Shown: one piece after another, positions 1-6,521 of the stretch
Position numbering within the stretch: position 1 is the first letter of the stretch
How the letters are laid out: each line of letters opens with the position of its first letter
Assembly (NCBI GenBank): GCA_017405545.1
Contig: JAFRAF010000112.1
Location: 1-9,680 of the forward strand
From: Oscillospiraceae bacterium
Lineage (GTDB): Bacteria; Bacillota; Clostridia; Oscillospirales; Oscillospiraceae
Length of the DNA stretch: 9,680 bases
Reading direction: 5' to 3'
The notes under the pieces: generated by a model
Databases searched by the model: none
The model's input: the letters and a program-made list of their open reading frames with translations, nothing else
Told to the model about the DNA's origin: nothing
Translations under genes and position numbers: made by a program

Positions 1-2960
1 ACCGGCTCGCCCAGGCCCAGGTCCCCGCTGTCATCCAAGAAGACTGTCAGATTGTGCTCTGTAAGCAGGGTGGTCACGCCCTCATACTGTCTCTCCCCGG
101 CTTTGACCTTTACAAGCTCCGCATCGACGACCTTCACGTTCTCCCCGTCGCTGTCCCGACCGTCCACCAGGAACATGGACATCACGAGGAAATACAGGTT
201 GCGCAGTATCCAGAACAGCAGAATAAGGATGCTGACAGTCTGCAGGAGCTCAAAGCATGCCAGCACGCGAATGAGGCCCGCAATTGACAGGACCGCGAGG
301 ATAATAAAGGGCAGCATGGAGCGCAGATCCCGCTGACGCTTTCCGATCTGCTCCGACTTGTCGGTGACCGTGAATTTTGTCAGGCTTATACCCAGGGATT
401 CCTTTATCACGGGTATGAGAAGATGCGGCATAAGGCTGGTCTCGTATATGCCGGTCCACTTGCTGCATATGACGTTTCTGCTGTTCAGCCTCAGGCTTAG
501 ATCCTGCAGGATGAACATGGGCAGCCAGAACACCAGCAGCTCCAGCCAGTTGCAGCGGAATACGGGTATGGCCAGCACCGCGTACAGCAGCGGCGAGACG
601 ATGTAGATCAGATTCTTGATCGGGGAGTACCAGTACGCCACCGAGCTCCAGTAGCTGAGCTTCTGCTCGAATGTCAGCTCGGGTCTGCGCCATATCTTCA
701 GCTTTTTCGACGTCACTATCACGCCGCGGGCCCAGCGGGTCCTCTGCTTGATATGGTCGCGGAACGTACGGGGTGACTGCCCGCTGGCAAGCGGCTCAGG
801 CAGGGCGAGGCTCACATAGCCCTGGGATTCTATCAGCAGGCCCGTGGCGAAGTCCTCGGTTATAGAGTCCTCGTAAAAGCCGCCCGCATCCTCCAGCGCC
901 TGTCTGGACAGCACCGTGTTGGAGCCGCCGTATATGACGCTGTTGGTTGAGGTCTTTGCCGGCTCAATTGTCCGGTAGAAGAAGTCCTGTTCATTGGGCG
1001 CCCGCTTTTCCGAGTAGAGCGCGTGCTGGAATACGTCCGGAGTATAGAAGCTCTGGGGAGTCTGGATAAAGCCCAGGCGGAGCCGCTCCTCCTCCGGTCT
1101 CTCCTGCTCGCGCAGCTGAGCGTCCACGAAGTACGGCACTGTCTTAAGCAGGAAATCGCTTTTGGGTATCATATCGGCGTCAAAGGTGACGACATAAGGC
1201 GCATGGGTCAGGCCCAGTGCGTGGTTCAGGTTCCCCGCCTTGGCCCCCTCATTGTCGGGCCTGTCAAAATAGCCCACCCCCAGCTCCTCGGCAAGGGCCC
1301 GCATCTCCGGCCTGCGGTTGTCGTCGCAGAGCCAGATATGCACCTTTGAAGCGTCGGGATAGCGCATGTGCCTGCATCCGTTTACCGTCTTGCGCAGAAG
1401 CTCAACCGGCTCGTTGTAGGTGGCGATAAACACATCCACCTCCGGCCATGCGTCGTCGGGTATGGCAGGCAGAGGATAGTCCCGCCGGCCCATCAGGTTC
1501 TGGAACAGGACAAGTGATTCCACAAAACCGAATATCTCCACAATAAGCAGCAGGATATTTCCGGCCACCGCTATCACGCCCGAATAAATGGGCACTGAGC
1601 AGACTATACGCCAGCAGAGATATATTAACGTACAGTACGCGCTGAGTATAAGACATATCTTCGGTACCGGTCGATCCTTCAAACTGAAGGCCCTCTCGCC
1701 CTCCTCCGTACGGCAGATATCATCATAGGTCCGCCGCTTATTCTTCCCCGCTCTCTTATAAAGGAGCCATGCAGCCGTCGCTGCCAGCAGTACAGCCGCT
1801 GATATACCGGCGAACAGCGTCCAAAGGGCGACCGCTCTGAAGCCCCTGGGCCGGAGCGAGCTGTTTATCAGCGTTCTGGCCTCATCGCCGCCGCTCCTGT
1901 CCACCGTATCGCCGGGCGTCGGTATGGTCTCGGGGTCAGCGCCCCGGATCAGTTCTCTGACCCAAAGGCCGACGGCTGTCAGATCACTGTCGCGCATGTC
2001 ATTTTCCGGGTCAAAGCCGGGCTTGAAGAAAGCGGAGGACTCGTCCTTGTTTGAGAGACTCCAGACCGCGTAGCTGAGTCCTCTCTCGTCCAAAAGCGAG
2101 AACCATCCGGCCGCGGACTTGAAATCTATGCGGCCGCTGCCGTCGGACTCGCACAGTCCGCATTCGCTGATAAAGACAGGCAGGCCCCTGTCAAGAGCCG
2201 CCTCAAGCTCTCCCATGAGCCCATCGCCGTGGGAGGCGGCATAAAAGTGGAGCACATACATCACATTGTCAAAATCCAGCGGACGCAGCAGCGCCCCGCC
2301 CAGATTCCGGTCAAATTCCGGCGTGCCCACAAGGACAACAGCCTTATGAATATTCTCCCGTATAACGGGTATGACCTCTTCGCTATACCGGAGAATATCG
2401 GCCCACTGGGTCTCCCCGTTAGGCTCGTTGCATATCTCAAACAGCAGGTTCGGGCAGTAGGCGTATTCCTCCGAGATCGTATCAAAGAACTCAACAGCCT
2501 CGTCTATGTGCTCGTTCGGGTCAGCATCCTCCAGAATATGCCAGTCGACAATGACATACATATCCGCGCTGATTGCGGCCTCGATGCCCCTGTGCAGCAG
2601 CTCAAGGCTCTGCTCCCTGTCGCCGCCGCAATAGAGCTCCGAGTAAACCGGAATGCGTATCACATTGCAGTCCCAGTCGTCGGATACCCGGTTGAATAGC
2701 TTTTCGTTCAGAAAATCGGGATACCACAAAATGCCGTGGGTGCTCACGCCCCGCAGCCGCACCGCATCGTCCCGCTCATCCACAAGCTGCTGTCCGTCAA
2801 CATGCAGTCGACCGTTTACTGACGGCCTTGCGGTCTCGACCTCCTCCGCCGGAGCGGCGATGGCGCAGACGCTTCCGAGCAGCAAAAGCACGCACAGAAT
2901 AAGCGAGGCCGGACGGAACAGCCGCATAGTGTTTTTCCTTTCCGACGCGTGTTTTTTCAT
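1..2960 (-). CDS. GH5 endoglucanase fused to BcsA-type cellulose synthase (GT2), partial at the C-terminus
   Basis: One open frame of 986 codons runs off the left edge. The ATG at 2960 follows GGGGAGG with a 7-nt spacer; an in-frame ATG at 2927 is a weaker alternative. Residues 14-35 form a signal peptide or anchor ending in AIAAPA. Residues 45-340 are glycoside hydrolase family 5: NVIRIP (99-104), VDWH (138-141), NEP with acid/base Glu179, Tyr240, nucleophile Glu266 in ISE, and Trp300. After a transmembrane helix at 375-401 and a basic linker come two helices (434-454, 458-488). A family-2 glycosyltransferase domain follows (507-745): Asp509, DDN (546-548), DAD (594-596), TED (701-703) and QRTRW (739-743). 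Helices near 778-800, 803-822, 882-903 and 906-932 follow, with the BcsA gating motif FTVTDK at 863-868. A PilZ-like barrel starts near 940. Known role: GT2 polymerises UDP-glucose and extrudes cellulose; GH5 cleaves beta-1,4-glucan. Inferred: the GH5 domain sits outside, near the channel exit. Products other than cellulose are possible. Confidence 0.93.
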   Translation of the reverse strand, partial: MKKHASERKNTMRLFRPASLILCVLLLLGSVCAIAAPAEEVETARPSVNGRLHVDGQQLVDERDDAVRLRGVSTHGILWYPDFLNEKLFNRVSDDWDCNVIRIPVYSELYCGGDREQSLELLHRGIEAAISADMYVIVDWHILEDADPNEHIDEAVEFFDTISEEYAYCPNLLFEICNEPNGETQWADILRYSEEVIPVIRENIHKAVVLVGTPEFDRNLGGALLRPLDFDNVMYVLHFYAASHGDGLMGELEAALDRGLPVFISECGLCESDGSGRIDFKSAAGWFSLLDERGLSYAVWSLSNKDESSAFFKPGFDPENDMRDSDLTAVGLWVRELIRGADPETIPTPGDTVDRSGGDEARTLINSSLRPRGFRAVALWTLFAGISAAVLLAATAAWLLYKRAGKNKRRTYDDICRTEEGERAFSLKDRPVPKICLILSAYCTLIYLCWRIVCSVPIYSGVIAVAGNILLLIVEIFGFVESLVLFQNLMGRRDYPLPAIPDDAWPEVDVFIATYNEPVELLRKTVNGCRHMRYPDASKVHIWLCDDNRRPEMRALAEELGVGYFDRPDNEGAKAGNLNHALGLTHAPYVVTFDADMIPKSDFLLKTVPYFVDAQLREQERPEEERLRLGFIQTPQSFYTPDVFQHALYSEKRAPNEQDFFYRTIEPAKTSTNSVIYGGSNTVLSRQALEDAGGFYEDSITEDFATGLLIESQGYVSLALPEPLASGQSPRTFRDHIKQRTRWARGVIVTSKKLKIWRRPELTFEQKLSYWSSVAYWYSPIKNLIYIVSPLLYAVLAIPVFRCNWLELLVFWLPMFILQDLSLRLNSRNVICSKWTGIYETSLMPHLLIPVIKESLGISLTKFTVTDKSEQIGKRQRDLRSMLPFIILAVLSIAGLIRVLACFELLQTVSILILLFWILRNLYFLVMSMFLVDGRDSDGENVKVVDAELVKVKAGERQYEGVTTLLTEHNLTVFLDDSGDLGLGEP

Positions 2961-3014
2961 CGAAGAACCTCCCCTCCCCCGGAGCATCCGGTATAATCCG
3001 TTCTTTTCGTCTCT

Positions 3015-3044
3015 ATTATAACTGTTTGTGCCACGACTTTTCCA
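3015..3044 (-). promoter_or_regulatory. Candidate sigma-A promoter of the GH5-GT2 fusion gene
   Basis: On the minus strand a perfect TATAAT (3020 to 3015) is preceded after 18 nt by TGGAAA (3044 to 3039), a 4 of 6 match to TTGACA. It would give a leader of about 48 nt before the ATG at 2960. A second TATAAT at 3064-3059 has no usable -35 because it abuts a terminator hairpin. Confidence 0.4.
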
Positions 3045-3074
3045 CTGTTTTTCCAATAATTATACATTTTTTCG

Positions 3075-3110
3075 AAAAAACCGCCCCCTCTGCATATGAG
3101 AGGGGGCGGT
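3075..3110 (-). terminator. Rho-independent terminator, minus strand
   Basis: A 12-bp GC-rich stem (3080-3091 pairing with 3099-3110, 7-nt loop) is followed on the minus strand by six T residues (3080 to 3075). No T-run follows on the plus strand, so it acts leftward. It lies between the DUF937 gene's own terminator and the fusion gene, so it either ends a now-decayed small transcript (see 3157-3355) or backs up the first terminator. Confidence 0.8.
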
Positions 3111-3156
3111 TATGCGCATTTTATGACTTTCCCAAGCGGAAAACAGTCAGTCCACC

Positions 3157-3355
3157 TCAGCCATTCCCTGAGGGAGCAGAAGCAGCGGTGTAAGCGCCGG
3201 AGCAGCAGGCGAAGGCCTGTTTCAGGCCAATCCGGGTCTCCACGTTGTCGCCGGCGGTATAGTTGTGGCCGTTTGACGCCTATATAATGTATGTCATATA
3301 TCAGCTCGGGGGTCGTATCTCCATCGTGGCAGCCGCCGCCTGCGCCACAGCACAC
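3157..3355 (-). pseudogene. Possible frameshifted remnant of a small unrecognised gene
   Basis: About 280 bases separate the DUF937 terminator from the next terminator. On the minus strand, the frame opening at GTG 3355 (MCCGAGGGCHDG...) looks weakly coding to about 3283. A different frame (3279 to a TGA at 3159-3157, 40 codons) has strikingly GC-rich third positions and reads like protein (NGHNYTAGDNVETRIGLKQA and onward). A TAG at 3282-3280 blocks the second frame upstream, so one frameshift near 3270-3285 would join the two. Neither piece has a ribosome site, and I do not recognise the family. A structured small RNA is an alternative: GGCCTG-AAA-CAGGCC forms a hairpin here. Uncertain. Confidence 0.25.
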
Positions 3356-3370
3356 AGATAATATTATTAA

Positions 3371-3418
3371 TAAAATAAAAAAGCACACCCTGTCACGCAG
3401 CAAATACGTGACAGGGTG
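3371..3418 (-). terminator. Terminator of the DUF937 gene
   Basis: A perfect 12-bp stem (3386-3397 with 3407-3418, 9-nt loop) is followed on the minus strand by TTTTTTATTTTATT. It begins 22 nt beyond the DUF937 stop codon. Confidence 0.88.
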
Positions 3419-3440
3419 CGACACAAACCAAAGCCTTATA

Positions 3441-4070
3441 CTATCCCATCAGGGAGGTCAGGATACCGAGCAGGGAGTTGCCGTTCATGGCGTTCTGATT
3501 CTGCTGGCCGCCGCCGAACAGAGAGCTGAGAAGGCCGCCTCCGCCGCCGAACAGGGAGCCGAGAAGGCTGGGTTGCTGGACGGGCTGCTGAACGGGCTGG
3601 CCTCCGAACATACCCAGCAGGCCCGACAGATCAAAAACGTTGTTCTGGGGCTTGGCCTGGTACGCGGACTGGGTAGCCGCGGACAGACCGCTGAGCAGAG
3701 CAGGGGCGATGCAGCCCAGGATCTGGCTTACCTGAGAGGGCTGCATGTTCATCTGGTTGCCGAGCGCGCCGTAGATGGAGTTGGCATTTCCACCCAGAAT
3801 GTGGCCCAGTATCTTGTGGCCGTCATCCATATCCGCGTCCGCTATCTGAGCGGCCATGGAGTTGGTGCTGGTGTGCTGATTCAGCGCGCCGAGCAGGGAC
3901 TGAGCGCCTTCAGTCGAGGAGGCGTTCTGGGTCATCTGCTGGAGCAGGATGGGCAGCGCAGAGGATACCAGCTGAGAGGTCTGTGCGGATGATATGCCGG
4001 CCTTCTGCGAGATTGCCTTAACGGATGAGTCCGTGGTCATGGCATTTGTGAGAACATTTAACAGGTCCAT
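3441..4070 (-). CDS. DUF937 family protein with Gln/Gly-rich tail
   Basis: This 209-residue protein has no signal peptide or membrane helix. Residues 1-135 match the DUF937 (YidB-like) family: a helical N-terminus (MDLLNVLTNAMTTD), SALPILLQQM (37-46), and the typical DGHKILGHILGG (83-94) followed by IAPALLSGL (121-129). The tail (140-209) is low-complexity, rich in Gln, Gly, Pro and Asn, with a repeated LLxSLFGGG unit (169-177 and 180-188). The molecular function of the family is not established, and I assign none. The ATG at 4070 follows AAGGGAAAAGTT, a weak but correctly placed ribosome site. The gene is monocistronic, with its own promoter (4139-4167) and terminator (3371-3418). It is divergent from the DUF1638 operon. 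A long plus-strand open frame over the same bases is an antisense shadow. Confidence 0.88.
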   Translation of the reverse strand: MDLLNVLTNAMTTDSSVKAISQKAGISSAQTSQLVSSALPILLQQMTQNASSTEGAQSLLGALNQHTSTNSMAAQIADADMDDGHKILGHILGGNANSIYGALGNQMNMQPSQVSQILGCIAPALLSGLSAATQSAYQAKPQNNVFDLSGLLGMFGGQPVQQPVQQPSLLGSLFGGGGGLLSSLFGGGQQNQNAMNGNSLLGILTSLMG

Positions 4071-4138
4071 AACTTTTCCCTTTCTAATGTTTTTTTATTT
4101 TTCGCTTTTTAGTTTTTCGATGTTTTATGATACAGTAA

Positions 4139-4167
4139 ATTTTATCAAATTGCCGTCCCGTCGTCAA
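4139..4167 (-). promoter_or_regulatory. Sigma-A promoter of the DUF937 gene
   Basis: On the minus strand, TTGACG (4167 to 4162) and TAAAAT (4144 to 4139) are separated by 17 nt. A TG dinucleotide one base upstream of the -10 makes it an extended -10. The leader to the ATG at 4070 is about 60 nt and AT-rich. Confidence 0.75.
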
Positions 4168-4249
4168 GCAAAACACGTCATTTCTTTTTTCTGACATACA
4201 GCTTTTTTTCGAATGGGGACGATGCAGTGGATTAAATATCTCCGCGCAC

Positions 4250-4278
4250 TGGCATTTGGGCTTTTTTCATGCTATAAT
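4250..4278 (+). promoter_or_regulatory. Extended -10 promoter of the DUF1638-YdcF operon
   Basis: A perfect TATAAT at 4273-4278 is preceded by TGC, giving an extended -10. The -35 position (TGGCAT, 4250-4255, 17-nt spacer) is weak, as is common with extended -10 promoters. Transcription would start near 4285. Between this and the divergent DUF937 promoter lie about 80 bases of AT-rich sequence with no other feature that I can see. Confidence 0.65.
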
Positions 4279-4319
4279 GGTGAGAAGAAAAACACAGACT
4301 GAGGTATCTAAGCAGCGCA

Positions 4320-4991
4320 ATGAACAGGGATAAATCCATAATAATCGCATGCCGGTATCTGAAAAACCATCTGGACGCCGCCCAGCTGAAGATGGGCACG
4401 GATATCCCGGTGATAGAGCTGGACACAAAGCTCCACAGGCAGCCGGAAAAGATGCGGGCGCGTATAATGCGGGAGATAGGCGCCCTGCCGCCGGAATACG
4501 GCACCATACTCGTGGCCATGGCCTTCTGCGGCGGCTCCTGGAGGGAAATCATATCGGACAGACGCATAGTCATACCCCGTATGGACGACTGCATCTCCAT
4601 ACTCCTCACGGTCACGGACGACTGGGTATCCAACCGGAAAAAGACCGGCTGCATGTACCTTACCGATAACAGAAACGACGGCATGACCATCCCGGAGATT
4701 TACCGCAATTACACCATGCTCTATGGGGAAAGGCGGGGCAAAAGGGTTTTTCAGATGATGTTCGACTCCTACAACAGCATAGGCATCATCGACTCCGACG
4801 TATATGACAGCCGCGACCGGGAGATGCTCGACTTCGCGAAGCAGTCGGCCGAGCTGATAAACGGCAGCGTCGAGCATGTGCCCGGCAGCAACATGGTCCT
4901 TGAAAAGCTGGTAAGCGGCAACTGGGACGAGCAATTCCTTATTCTGGAGCCGGGCACGGTCATGACAGAGTTCGATCTGTGGGAAAACTGA
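4320..4991 (+). CDS. DUF1638 domain protein
   Basis: This soluble 223-residue protein covers the DUF1638 family from near its N-terminus. Visible family features are IIACR (7-12, Cys11), LDTKLHRQPEKMR (34-46, His39), a CGG motif with Cys70, and IPRMDDC (85-91, Cys91), then YLTD (around 113) and an aspartate-rich IIDSDVYD segment. The conserved Cys/His residues suggest metal binding; this is inference. Members are common in anaerobes and, from memory, often sit near corrinoid-dependent methyltransferase genes, none of which is visible here. No reaction is established. The start is the ATG at 4320; GAGGT at 4301-4305 is the only upstream ribosome-like sequence and its 14-nt spacing is long. It is the first gene of an operon: the next gene starts 12 nt after the TGA stop. 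An antisense open frame (5120 to 4308) is a shadow. Confidence 0.82.
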   Translation: MNRDKSIIIACRYLKNHLDAAQLKMGTDIPVIELDTKLHRQPEKMRARIMREIGALPPEYGTILVAMAFCGGSWREIISDRRIVIPRMDDCISILLTVTDDWVSNRKKTGCMYLTDNRNDGMTIPEIYRNYTMLYGERRGKRVFQMMFDSYNSIGIIDSDVYDSRDREMLDFAKQSAELINGSVEHVPGSNMVLEKLVSGNWDEQFLILEPGTVMTEFDLWEN

Positions 4992-5003
4992 CGGAGGTAT
5001 TCT

Positions 5004-5516
5004 ATGATGCTGAAATTCGACACCAGAGACAAAAAACCGAAAGTATATAACATCGCCGTGTTGTCGGTGATAGCGGCCGTCATAATCGCCGCTCTGATAC
5101 GGGACAGCGCCGGAGAGCACGAGCTTGCCATATGCCTGCCTCTGATCGTCTACTTCCTCATCGTGCTCGTTATGCTGATATGCGCCTTTTTCAGGCAGAT
5201 ACAGTACAACCCCTATTCCTACAACACCATCTACTACATGGGCTTTGCACTGTTCACCCTGTCCGTGCTGATAACCTACATAGTGATAGCAGGCAATGTG
5301 GTCAAATTCCCGGGGGTATACGGTCCGGAGCAGTTCGTCAGCACACTGCTGGGCTCAGCTAAGACATATATGCTGCTGTCCGCCCCCTTTATACTTGTGT
5401 TCTCTCTGGCGCTTTTCATATCCAACATCGCGCTTATCCGGCACGAGGGGAAAAGGCTGGTAAATCTGCTGGGCATAATCCTCTCCTTCCTGCTGGTCGC
5501 GGGCGAGCTGTTCTAG
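5004..5516 (+). CDS. N-terminal membrane half of an amber-interrupted YdcF/ElyC-like protein
   Basis: The ATG at 5004 (followed by a second ATG) sits 6 nt after GGAGG (4993-4997), an excellent ribosome site. The product to the TAG at 5514-5516 is 170 residues. It contains about five hydrophobic helices (near 14-33, 41-63, 76-97, 122-145 and 152-170) separated by short loops. The stop falls at the end of the fifth helix. The identical frame continues without another stop to 6221 and encodes the DUF218 domain. The two halves together (405 codons including the amber) give the multi-helix plus DUF218 layout known from Firmicute YdcF-family membrane proteins. It is translated from the DUF1638 operon mRNA. 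Without readthrough, this half alone would be a five-helix membrane stub of unknown use. Confidence 0.75.
   Translation: MMLKFDTRDKKPKVYNIAVLSVIAAVIIAALIRDSAGEHELAICLPLIVYFLIVLVMLICAFFRQIQYNPYSYNTIYYMGFALFTLSVLITYIVIAGNVVKFPGVYGPEQFVSTLLGSAKTYMLLSAPFILVFSLALFISNIALIRHEGKRLVNLLGIILSFLLVAGELF
5514..5516 (+). other. In-frame amber (TAG) codon between the two halves of the YdcF-like gene
   Basis: The TAG lies in the same frame as the start at 5004 and the stop at 6219-6221. Reading continues immediately as VRVDSYVSGSLRQ. No ribosome site precedes the next in-frame ATGs (5535, 5595, 5616). Possible causes are a nonsense mutation, a sequencing error (TAT, TAC, CAG or TGG are one base away), or programmed readthrough. 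TAG is a normal stop elsewhere in the window (DUF937, the end of this gene, malic enzyme), so wholesale reassignment is not supported. Confidence 0.8.
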
Positions 5517-5534
5517 GTCCGCGTCGACTCCTAT

Positions 5535-6221
5535 GTGTCCGGCAGCCTCAGACAGGTCAGAATCCACGAGCTCTTCACCAACACCTTTGCCGCCATGTAC
5601 CTGTACTTTGAGTGCATGCTCATCGGCGCGATGGTGGCAAAGGCCATTGCCGCCCGCCATGAGCCCGAGCCGGACAAGGACTATCTGATTATCCTCGGCT
5701 GCGGCATAAGAAAGGACGGCACCCCCACCCCCATCCTGCGGGGCAGGATTGACCGGGCCCTGGCCTTTTATGAAAAGCAGAAAGCGGAGACGGGCAAGGA
5801 ACTCACATTCGTGACCTCCGGCGGGCAGGGTCCCAACGAGCCCATATCCGAGAGCCTGTCAATGAAGCGATATCTGATGGAGCACGGCATTCCCGAGGAG
5901 CGGATAATCGAAGAGGACCGCTCCACGGATACCTTTGAGAACATGAAGTTCTCCAGGGAAAAGATACTGGAGCGCGGCCCTCTCGGCAAAATAGCCTTCT
6001 CCACGACCAACTACCATGTCTTCCGCAGCGGTCTGTACGCCAGACGGGTCAAAATGCGGGCCGTGGGCATGGGCGCCCGCACAAAGTGGTATTTCTGGCC
6101 CAACGCCGCGGTGCGGGAGTTTGTGGGCATACTGACCGAGCATCGTGTAAAGCAGGCGATCATATTTATCGGACTTATCGTCGTATACATAGCGCTCACC
6201 TTTGTGGTGTACAGATATTAG
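5535..6221 (+). CDS. C-terminal DUF218 (YdcF/SanA/ElyC-like) half of the interrupted gene
   Basis: The coding frame is open directly from 5517. The first ATG at 5535 gives 228 residues but has no Shine-Dalgarno sequence, so independent translation is doubtful. Numbered from that ATG, one hydrophobic stretch occupies about 10-35. The DUF218 domain then shows DYLIILGCGIRKDGTP, the LRGRIDRAL helix, VTSGGQGPNE, ESLSMKRYLMEHGIP, the acidic EEDRSTDTFENMKFS motif and STTNYHVFRSGLYARR. A final helix (IIFIGLIVVYIALTFVVY) ends the protein. Known for the family: E. coli ElyC and SanA affect envelope integrity, and the domain fold is Rossmann-like, but its chemistry is unsettled. The gene ends in TAG, about 70 nt before the operon terminator. 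Family assignment is firm; functionality of this allele is not. Confidence 0.78.
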   Translation: MSGSLRQVRIHELFTNTFAAMYLYFECMLIGAMVAKAIAARHEPEPDKDYLIILGCGIRKDGTPTPILRGRIDRALAFYEKQKAETGKELTFVTSGGQGPNEPISESLSMKRYLMEHGIPEERIIEEDRSTDTFENMKFSREKILERGPLGKIAFSTTNYHVFRSGLYARRVKMRAVGMGARTKWYFWPNAAVREFVGILTEHRVKQAIIFIGLIVVYIALTFVVYRY

Positions 6222-6290
6222 ATGCAGGCCCCTGCCGGCGTCTGAATAATTAATCATCAACTCCGGGGCGGCAATCGCCGGATAAAACAA

Positions 6291-6320
6291 AAACGCAGGC
6301 GATATTTGCCTGCGTTTTTT
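6291..6320 (+). terminator. Terminator of the DUF1638-YdcF operon
   Basis: A perfect 10-bp stem (6291-6300 with 6308-6317, loop GATATTT) runs into six T residues at 6315-6320. It lies 69 nt after the last stop codon and directly abuts the -35 of the next promoter. Confidence 0.9.
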
Positions 6321-6321
6321 C

Positions 6322-6350
6322 TTGCCTTATGCCCTGAAAGGTGATATAAT
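6322..6350 (+). promoter_or_regulatory. Promoter of the malic enzyme gene
   Basis: TTGCCT (6322-6327, 4 of 6) and a perfect TATAAT (6345-6350) are separated by 17 nt, with TGA before the -10 forming an extended -10. Transcription from about 6357 would give a leader of about 165 nt (6357-6521). I find no riboswitch or small gene in that leader. Confidence 0.72.
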
Positions 6351-6521
6351 GCCAAAGTTGGTTCATTTCTATCCGAAAAAGACAGCACTCATCAGCTGGG
6401 TACTGTAAAACAGCAAAGCCGTGAACGGTAAATAAAGAAACACATAATACTGCATATTCGCCATCGGCAAAAACCGCGGAGGCTGAGAGTATAACACGAC
6501 AGCAAAGGGGGACGCGAGAAC

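Noticed and set aside
250..693. 147-codon minus-strand open frame in the left part
   Set aside because: It is out of frame with the GH5-GT2 fusion on the same strand, whose frame is continuous and carries family motifs throughout.
3029..3034. TGGCAC upstream of the fusion gene, resembling a sigma-54 -24 element
   Set aside because: There is no GC of the -12 element at the required distance; a TATAAT box lies there instead, supporting sigma-A.
3291..3992. Long plus-strand open frame over the DUF937 gene
   Set aside because: It lies antisense to a recognised DUF937 gene that has its own promoter, start and terminator. The plus frame has no ribosome site, starts before the terminator region and shows no family features.
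4308..5120. 270-codon minus-strand open frame antisense to the DUF1638 gene
   Set aside because: The plus strand carries clear DUF1638 motifs, a promoter and operon spacing. The antisense frame is a by-product of GC-rich third positions.
6483..6489. CTGAGAG resembling the TPP riboswitch (THI box) core in the malic enzyme leader
   Set aside because: The second conserved TPP element (ACC...CCTGAT and following GGATAATGCC-like part) is absent, and the pairing arms cannot be found.
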